The notes under the pieces are model-generated. The model ran no database searches. It worked only from the letters and a program-made list of their open reading frames with translations, and was not told the DNA's origin. 64,000 nucleotides of DNA from Bathymodiolus brooksi (taxonomy: Eukaryota > Mollusca > Bivalvia > Mytilida > Modiolidae): NCBI GenBank assembly GCA_963680875.1, contig OY804578.1, positions 1,426,001-1,490,000 of the forward strand, in the 5' to 3' direction. Positions 56,001 to 64,000 of this stretch are shown here, piece by piece; the first letter of the stretch is position 1, and each line of letters opens with the position of its first letter. Made by a program: the position numbers and the translations under genes.

Positions 56001-59000
56001 GTAACCGATAACCTGGAGACACAGACAACATCATAAACGTTAGAGAACACAGAAGGGATAATCAAGAGTAATTGATAACCCGGAGACACAGACGACATCA
56101 TAAACGTTAGAGAACACCGAATGAGTAAACAAGAATAATTGATAACCTGGAGACACAGACATCAAAAACGATAGAGACACCGAAGTGGTAATCAAGGGTA
56201 ATTGATAACCCTGTGAAACAGACAACATCATAAACGTTAGAGAACACCGAAGGGGTAATCAAGAGTAATTGATAACCTGGAGACACAGACGACATCATTA
56301 ACGTTAGAGAACACAGAAGGGGTAATCAAGAGTAACCGATAACCTGGAGACACAGACAACATCATAAACGTTAGAGAACATGGAAGGGGTAATCAAGAGT
56401 AATTGATAACCCGGAGACACAGACGACATCATAAACGTTAGAGACACCGAAGGGGTAATCAAGAGTAATTGATAACACGGAGATACAGACGACATCATAA
56501 ACGTTAGAGAACACCGAAGTAGTAATCAAGAGTAATTGATAACCTGGAGACACAAACAACATCATAAACATTAGAGAAAACCGAAGAAGTAATCAAGAGT
56601 AATTGATAACCCGGAGACAAAGACAACATCATAAACGTTATAGAACACAGAAGGAGTAATCAAGAGTAATTGATAACCTGGAGACACAGACGACATCATA
56701 AACGTTAGAGAACACAGAAGGAGTAATCAGGAGTGGTTGATAACCTGGAGACACAGACGACATCATACACGTTAAAGAACACAGAAGGGGTAATCAAGAG
56801 TAATATATAACCTGGAGACACAGACGACATCATACACGTTAGAGAACGCCGAAGGGGTAATCAAGAGTAATTGATAACCCGGAGACACACACAACATCAT
56901 AAACGTTAGAGAACACCGAAGGGGTAGTCAAGAGTAATTGATAACCTGGAGACACAGACGACATCATACACGTTAGAGAACACCGAAGGGTAATCAAGAG
57001 TAACTGATAACCCAGAGACACAGACAACATCATACACGTTAGAGAACACCGAAGGGGTAATCGAGAGTAATTGATAACCTGGAGAAACAGACAACATAAT
57101 AAACGTTAGAGAACACCGAAGGGTTAATCAAGAGTAACCGATAAACCGGAGACACAGACAACATCATAAACGTTAGAAACACCGAAGGGGTAATCATGAG
57201 TAACTGAAAACCTGGAGGCACAGACGACATCATAAACGTTAGAGAACACTAAATTGGTAATCAAGAGTAATTGATAACCTGGAGACACAGACAACATCAT
57301 AAACGTTAGAGAACACCGAAGGGGTAATCCAGAGTAATTGATAACCTGGAGATACAGACAACATCATAAACGTTAGAGAACACCGAAGGGGTAATCCAGA
57401 GTAATTGATAACCTGGAGATACAGACAACATCATAAACGTTAGAGAACACCGAAGGGGTAATCAAGAGTAATTGATAACCCAGAGACACAGACAACATCA
57501 TAAACGTTAGGGACACCGAAGGGGTAATCAAGAGTTGTTGATAACCCGGAGACACAGACAACATCATAAACGTTAGAGAACACCGAAGGGGTAATCAAGA
57601 GTAATTGATAACCTGGAGACAAAGACAACATCATAAACGTTAGAGAACACCGAAGAGGTAATCTAGAGTAATTGATAACCTGGAGACACAGACAACATAA
57701 TACACGTTAGAGAACACCGAAGGGGTAACCAAGAGTAACTGATAACCCGGAGACACAGACGACATCATAAACGTTAGAGAACACAGAAGGGGTAATCAAG
57801 AGTAATTGATAACCTGGAGACACAGACGACATCATAAACGTTAGAGAACACCAAAGGGGTAATCAAGAGTAATTGATAACCTGGAGACACAGATAACATC
57901 ATAAACGTTAGAGAACGCCGAAGGGGTAATCCAGAGTAATTGATGACATGGAGACACAGACGACATCATAAACGTTAGAGAACACAGAAGGGGTAATCAA
58001 GAGTAATTGATAACTCAGAGACACAGACAACACCATAAACGTTAGAGAACACAGAAGGGGTAATCAAGAGTAATTGATAACCCGGAGACACAGACAACAT
58101 CATAAACGTTAGGGACACCGAAGGGGTAATCAAGAGTGGTTGATAACCTGGAGACACAGACAACATAATAAACGTTAGAGAACACCGAAGGTGTAAAACA
58201 AGAGTAATTGATAACCCGAAGACACAGACAACATCATAAACGTTAGAAACACCGAAGGGGTAATCAAGAGTAACGGAAAACCTGGAGACACAGACGACAT
58301 CATAAACGTTAGAGAACACCAAAGGGGTAATCAAGAGTAATTGATAACCTGGAGACACAGAAAACATCATAAACGTTAGAGAACACCGAAGGGGTAATCA
58401 AGAGTAATTGATAACCGAGAGACACAGACAACATCATAAACGTTAGGGACACCGAAGGGGTAATCAAGAGTGGTTGATAACCCGGAGACACAGACAACAT
58501 CATAAACGTTAGAGAACACCGAAGGGGTAATCAAGAGTAATTGATAACCCGGCGACACAGAAAACATCATAAACGTTAGGGACACCGAAGGGGTAATCAA
58601 GAGTGGTTGATAACCCAGAGAAACAGACAACATCATAAACGTTAGAAACACCGAAGGGGTAATCAAGAGTAACTGATAACCCGGAGACACAGACAACATC
58701 ATAAACGTTAGAGAACACCGAAGGGGTAATCAAGAGTAACTGAAAACCTGGAGACACAGACAACATCATAAACGTTAGGGACACCGAAGGGGTAATCAAG
58801 AGTGGTTGATAACCTGGAGACACAGACAACATAATAAACGTTAGAGAACACCGAAGGTGTAAAACAAGAGTAATTGATAACCTGGAGATACAGACAACAT
58901 CATAAACGTTAGAGAACACCGAAGGGGTAATCAAGAGTAATTGATAACCGAGAGACACAGACAACATCATAAACGTTAGGGACACCGAAGGGGTAATCAA

Positions 59001-59149
59001 GAGTGGTTGATAAACCGGAGACACACACAACATCATAAACGTTAGAGAACACCGAAGGGGTAATCAAGAGTAACTGAAAACCTGGAGACACAGACGACAT
59101 CATAAACGTTAGAGAACACCAAAGGGGTAATCAAGAATAATTGATAACC

Positions 59150-62100
59150 AGGAGACACAGACAACATCATAAACGTTAGGGAACACCGAAGGGGTAATCC
59201 AGAGTAATTGATAACCCGGAGACACAGACAACATCATAAACGTTAGGGACACCGAAGGGGTAATCAAGAGTGGTTGATTACCCGGAGACACAGACAACAT
59301 CAGAAACGTTAGAGAACACCGAAGGGGTAATCAAGAGTAATTGATAACCCAGCGACACAGACAACATCATAAACGTTAGGGACACAGAAGGGGTAATCAA
59401 GAGTAATTGATAACCTGGAGACACAGACGACATCATAAACGTTAGAGAACACCAAAGGGGTAATCAAGAGTAATTGATGACCTGGAGACACAGACGACAT
59501 CATAAACGTTAGAGAACACAGAATGGGTAATCAAGAGTAATTGATAACCCAGAGACACAGACAACATCATAAACGTTAGAGAACACCGAAGGGGTAATCA
59601 AGAGTAATTGATAACCCGGAGACACAGACAACATCATAAACGTTAGGGACACCGAAGGGGTAATCATGAGTGGTTGATAACCTGGAGACACAGACAACAT
59701 AATAAACGTTAGAGAACACCGAAGGGGTAAAACAAGAGTAATTGATAACCCGAAGACACAGACAACATCATAAACGTTAGAAACACCGTAGGGGTAATCA
59801 AGAGTAACGGAAAACCTGGAGACAAAGAAAACATCATAAACGTTAGAGACACCAAAGGGGTAATCAAGAATAATAGATAACACGGAGATACAGACATCAT
59901 AAATGTTAGAGAACACCGAAGGGCTAATCAAGAGTAATTGATAACCCAGAGACACAGACAACATCATAAACGTTAGAGACACCGAAGGGGTAATCAATAG
60001 GTGTTGATAAACCGGAGGCACAGACAACATCATAAACGTTAGAGAACGCCGAAGGGGTAATCAAGAGTAATTGATAACACGGAGACACAGACAACATCAT
60101 AAACGTTAGAGAACACCGAAAGGGTAATCAAGAGTAATTGATAACCTGGCGACACAGACAACATCATAAACGTTAGAGAACACAGAAGGAGTAATCAAGA
60201 GTAATTGATAACCTGGAGACACAGACATCAAAAACGATAGAGACACCGAAGTGGTAATCAAGAGTAATTGATAACCCTGTGACACAGACAACATCTTAAA
60301 CGTTAGAGAACACCGAAGGGGTAATCAAGAGTAATTGATAACCTGGAGACACAGACGACATCATTAACGTTAGAGAACACCGAAGGGATAATCAAGAGTA
60401 ACCGATAACCTGGAGACACAGACAACATCATAAACGTTAGAGAACACAGAGGGGATAATCAAGAGTAATTGATAACACGGAGACACAGACGACATCATAA
60501 ACGTTAGAGAAGACAGAAGGGGTAATCAAGAGTAATTGATAACCCAGAGACACAGACAACATCATAAACGTTAGAGAACACCGAAGGGGTAATCAAGAGT
60601 AATTGATAACCCGGAGACACAGACAACATCATAAACGTTAGGGACACCGAAGGGGTAATCATGAGTGGTTGATAACCTGGAGACACAGACAACATAATAA
60701 ACGTTAGAGAACACCGAAGGGGTAAAACAAGAGTAATTGATAACCCGAAGACACAGACAACATCATAAACGTTAGAAACACCGTAGGGGTAATCAAGAGT
60801 AACGGAAAACCTGGAGACAAAGAAAACATCATAAACGTTAGAGACACCAAAGGGGTAATCAAGAATAATAGATAACACGGAGATACAGACATCATAAATG
60901 TTAGAGAACACCGAAGGGCTAATCAAGAGTAATTGATAACCCAGAGACACAGACAACATCATAAACGTTAGAGACACCGAAGGGGTAATCAATAGGTGTT
61001 GATAAACCGGAGGCACAGACAACATCATAAACGTTAGAGAACGCCGAAGGGGTAATCAAGAGTAATTGATAACACGGAGACACAGACAACATCATAAACG
61101 TTAGAGAACACCGAAAGGGTAATCAAGAGTAATTGATAACCTGGCGACACAGACAACATCATAAACGTTAGAGAACACAGAAGGAGTAATCAAGAGTAAT
61201 TGATAACCTGGAGACACAGACATCAAAAACGATAGAGACACCGAAGTGGTAATCAAGAGTAATTGATAACCCTGTGACACAGACAACATCTTAAACGTTA
61301 GAGAACACCGAAGGGGTAATCAAGAGTAATTGATAACCTGGAGACACAGACGACATCATTAACGTTAGAGAACACCGAAGGGATAATCAAGAGTAACCGA
61401 TAACCTGGAGACACAGACAACATCATAAACGTTAGAGAACACAGAGGGGATAATCAAGAGTAATTGATAACACGGAGACACAGACGACATCATAAACGTT
61501 AGAGAAGACAGAAGGGGTAATCAAGAGTAATTGATAACCTGGAGACACAGACAACATCATAAACGTTAGAGAACACCGAAGAGGTAATCAAGAGTAATTG
61601 ATAACCTGGAGATACAGACGACATCATAAACGTTAGAGAACACAGAAGGGGTAATCAAGAGTAATAGATAACCCGGAGACACTGACGACATCATAAACGT
61701 TAGAGAACACCGAAGGGGTAATCCAAAGTAATTGATAACCTGGAGATACAGACAACATCATAAACGTTAGAGACACCGAAGGGGTAATCAAGAGTAATTG
61801 ATAACCTGGAGACACAGAAAACATCATAAACGTTAGAGACACCGAAGGGGTAATCAAGAATAATAGATAACACGGAGATACAGACATCATAAATGCTAGA
61901 GAACACCGAAGGGGTAATAAAGAGTAATTGATAACACGGAGACACAGACAACATCATAAACGTTAGAGAACACCGAAGGGGTAATCAAGAGTAATTGATA
62001 ACCTGGAGACACAGACAAAATCATTAACGTTAGAAAACACCGAAGAGGTAATCAAGAGTAATTGATAACCTGGAGACACAGACAACATCATAAACGTTAG

Positions 62101-64000
62101 AGAACACCGAAAGGGTAATCCAGAGTAATTGATAACTTGAGATACAGACAACATCATAAACGTTAGAGAACACCGAAAGGGTAATCCAGAGTAATTGATA
62201 ACCAGGAGACACAGACAACATCATAAACGTTAGGGAACACCGAAGGGGTAATCCAGAGTAATTGATAACCCGGAGACACAGACAACATCATAAACGTTAG
62301 GGACACCGAAGGGGTAATCAAGAGTGGTTGATTACCCGGAGACACAGACAACATCAGAAACGTTAGAGAACACCGAAGGGGTAATCAAGAGTAATTGATA
62401 ACCCAGCGACACAGACAACATCATAAACGTTAGGGACACAGAAGGGGTAATCAAGAGTAATTGATAACCTGGAGACACAGACGACATCATAAACGTTAGA
62501 GAACACCAAAGGGGTAATCAAGAGTAATTGATGACCTGGAGACACAGACGACATCATAAACGTTAGAGAACACAGAATGGGTAATCAAGAGTAATTGATA
62601 ACCCAGAGACACAGACAACATCATAAACGTTAGAGAACACCGAAGGGGTAATCAAGAGTAATTGATAACCCGGAGACACAGACAACATCATAAACGTTAG
62701 GGACACCGAAGGGGTAATCATGAGTGGTTGATAACCTGGAGACACAGACAACATAATAAACGTTAGAGAACACCGAAGGGGTAAAACAAGAGTAATTGAT
62801 AACCCGAAGACACAGACAACATCATAAACGTTAGAAACACCGTAGGGGTAATCAAGAGTAACGGAAAACCTGGAGACAAAGAAAACATCATAAACGTTAG
62901 AGACACCAAAGGGGTAATCAAGAATAATAGATAACACGGAGATACAGACATCATAAATGTTAGAGAACACCGAAGGGCTAATCAAGAGTAATTGATAACC
63001 CAGAGACACAGACAACATCATAAACGTTAGAGACACCGAAGGGGTAATCAATAGGTGTTGATAAACCGGAGGCACAGACAACATCATAAACGTTAGAGAA
63101 CGCCGAAGGGGTAATCAAGAGTAATTGATAACACGGAGACACAGACAACATCATAAACGTTAGAGAACACCGAAAGGGTAATCAAGAGTAATTGATAACC
63201 TGGCGACACAGACAACATCATAAACGTTAGAGAACACAGAAGGAGTAATCAAGAGTAATTGATAACCTGGAGACACAGACATCAAAAACGATAGAGACAC
63301 CGAAGTGGTAATCAAGAGTAATTGATAACCCTGTGACACAGACAACATCTTAAACGTTAGAGAACACCGAAGGGGTAATCAAGAGTAATTGATAACCTGG
63401 AGACACAGACGACATCATTAACGTTAGAGAACACCGAAGGGATAATCAAGAGTAACCGATAACCTGGAGACACAGACAACATCATAAACGTTAGAGAACA
63501 CAGAGGGGATAATCAAGAGTAATTGATAACACGGAGACACAGACGACATCATAAACGTTAGAGAAGACAGAAGGGGTAATCAAGAGTAATTGATAACCTG
63601 GAGACACAGACAACATCATAAACGTTAGAGAACACCGAAGAGGTAATCAAGAGTAATTGATAACCTGGAGATACAGACGACATCATAAACGTTAGAGAAC
63701 ACAGAAGGGGTAATCAAGAGTAATAGATAACCCGGAGACACTGACGACATCATAAACGTTAGAGAACACCGAAGGGGTAATCCAAAGTAATTGATAACCT
63801 GGAGATACAGACAACATCATAAACGTTAGAGACACCGAAGGGGTAATCAAGAGTAATTGATAACCTGGAGACACAGAAAACATCATAAACGTTAGAGACA
63901 CCGAAGGGGTAATCAAGAATAATAGATAACACGGAGATACAGACATCATAAATGCTAGAGAACACCGAAGGGGTAATAAAGAGTAATTGATAACACGGAG
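59150..64000. repeat. 995 bp tandem within a 3054 bp higher-order repeat
   Basis: 59540-60534 is repeated at 60535-61529 (offset 995). 60540-61941 matches 62599-64000 at 2059 bp, and 59150-60534 matches 62204-63588 at 3054 bp (995 + 2059). The second 3054 bp unit lacks the 995 bp duplication, at least up to the window edge, so that duplication came later or was lost there. Confidence 0.88.

Larger units (their letters stand above)
44525..58874. repeat. About 10.9 kb dispersed higher-order duplication
   Basis: 44525-47950 matches 55449-58874 at offsets of 10924 and then 10857 bp, another exact 67 bp step, near 45600. After a break the match resumes, with 49600-50770 matching 59124-60294 at 9524 bp. 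The right half of the window is therefore a rearranged second copy of the 44.5-51 kb region. Confidence 0.85.
4919..64000 (+). repeat. 67 bp satellite DNA array, over 59 kb, continues past the window
   Basis: Roughly 880 head-to-tail monomers, all in one orientation. The monomer of 67 bp starts ACGTTAGAGAACACCGAAGG, has TAATTGATAACC in the middle and GGAGACACAGAC before a final CATCATAA. Consensus composition by my count is 29 A, 11 T, 15 G, 12 C. A common 66 bp form has lost one A (GAGACACC or GGGACACC for GAGAACACC). Each monomer holds a short dyad ATCAA-N6-TTGAT. No gene, transposon or inversion interrupts it. Minus-strand frames of 63-66 codons recur about every 201 bp because 67 is 3n+1; longer ones occur where 66 bp monomers shift frame. 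Satellites of this kind often sit in heterochromatin, but the location is not shown here. Confidence 0.98.

Noticed and set aside
46600..64000. TTAGGG inside the GTTAGGGACACC monomer variant, telomere-like
   Set aside because: It occurs once per monomer at most, never as tandem TTAGGG, and arises by a base change plus a one-base loss from GTTAGAGAACACC.
4919..64000. CENP-B box in the monomer
   Set aside because: The minus strand has TTCGGTGTTC, but it lacks the required A and CGGG at the fixed positions of the box.
4919..64000. Older half-unit duplication within the 67 bp monomer (GAGAACACC against GAGACACAG)
   Set aside because: The two segments are 40 and 27 bp apart and similarity does not extend, so a dimer origin is not supported.

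Overview
This 64 kb window looks like repeat-dominated nuclear DNA of a eukaryote. I found no protein-coding gene, rRNA, tRNA, CRISPR array or bacterial-style operon that the sequence supports. The best guess at the organism is a bivalve mollusc, possibly Mytilus-like. That rests on recognising, from memory and without a search, a dispersed bivalve repeat at about 1781-1893 and again at 3117-3540 (motif GAGCAACACGAATCC with nearby GTGCTC and TTTAGTTTT segments).

Layout. 1-478 is a pyrimidine-rich minisatellite of about 42 bp period. 479-596 is an AT-rich spacer. 597-1361 is a 38 bp minisatellite rich in AACGTT/GTTAAC. 1362-1567 has no recognised feature. 1568-3115 is a compound minisatellite: a degenerate 19 bp repeat, interrupted by a dispersed-repeat fragment, whose middle has become a 22 bp repeat by gaining one extra TAG triplet. 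3117-4918 is mostly single-copy sequence holding an imperfect inverted pair of the dispersed bivalve-type repeat, a 44 bp direct duplication, a long near-perfect palindrome (4251-4460), and a second inverted repeat (4679-4715 with 4881-4917) that ends at the first satellite monomer.

4919-64000 (more than 59 kb, running off the right edge) is one uninterrupted head-to-tail satellite array. The monomer is about 67 bp, about 40% GC, A-rich on the + strand (about 29 A to 11 T), with roughly 880 copies all in the same orientation. No gene or transposon was seen inside it. Its real structure is a hierarchy of higher-order repeats of many sizes: 4727 bp, about 1636 bp, 2942 bp, 4574 bp, about 7.0 kb, about 10.9 kb, 1000 bp, 995 bp, 3054 bp. 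Copies often differ by only a few substitutions or by exact loss or gain of whole 67 bp monomers. This is the pattern expected from repeated recent unequal exchange or replication slippage, although assembly error must be excluded. Two variant monomers (a 37 bp truncated one and a 63 bp divergent one) act as internal landmarks and confirm the copy offsets.

The many minus-strand open frames of about 63-66 codons inside the array follow from the monomer length (67 = 3n+1, so frames rotate every three monomers) and are not genes. The most interesting features are the nested higher-order architecture, the inverted repeat that abuts the satellite edge (a possible mobile-element origin of the satellite), and the 19-to-22 bp repeat transition.
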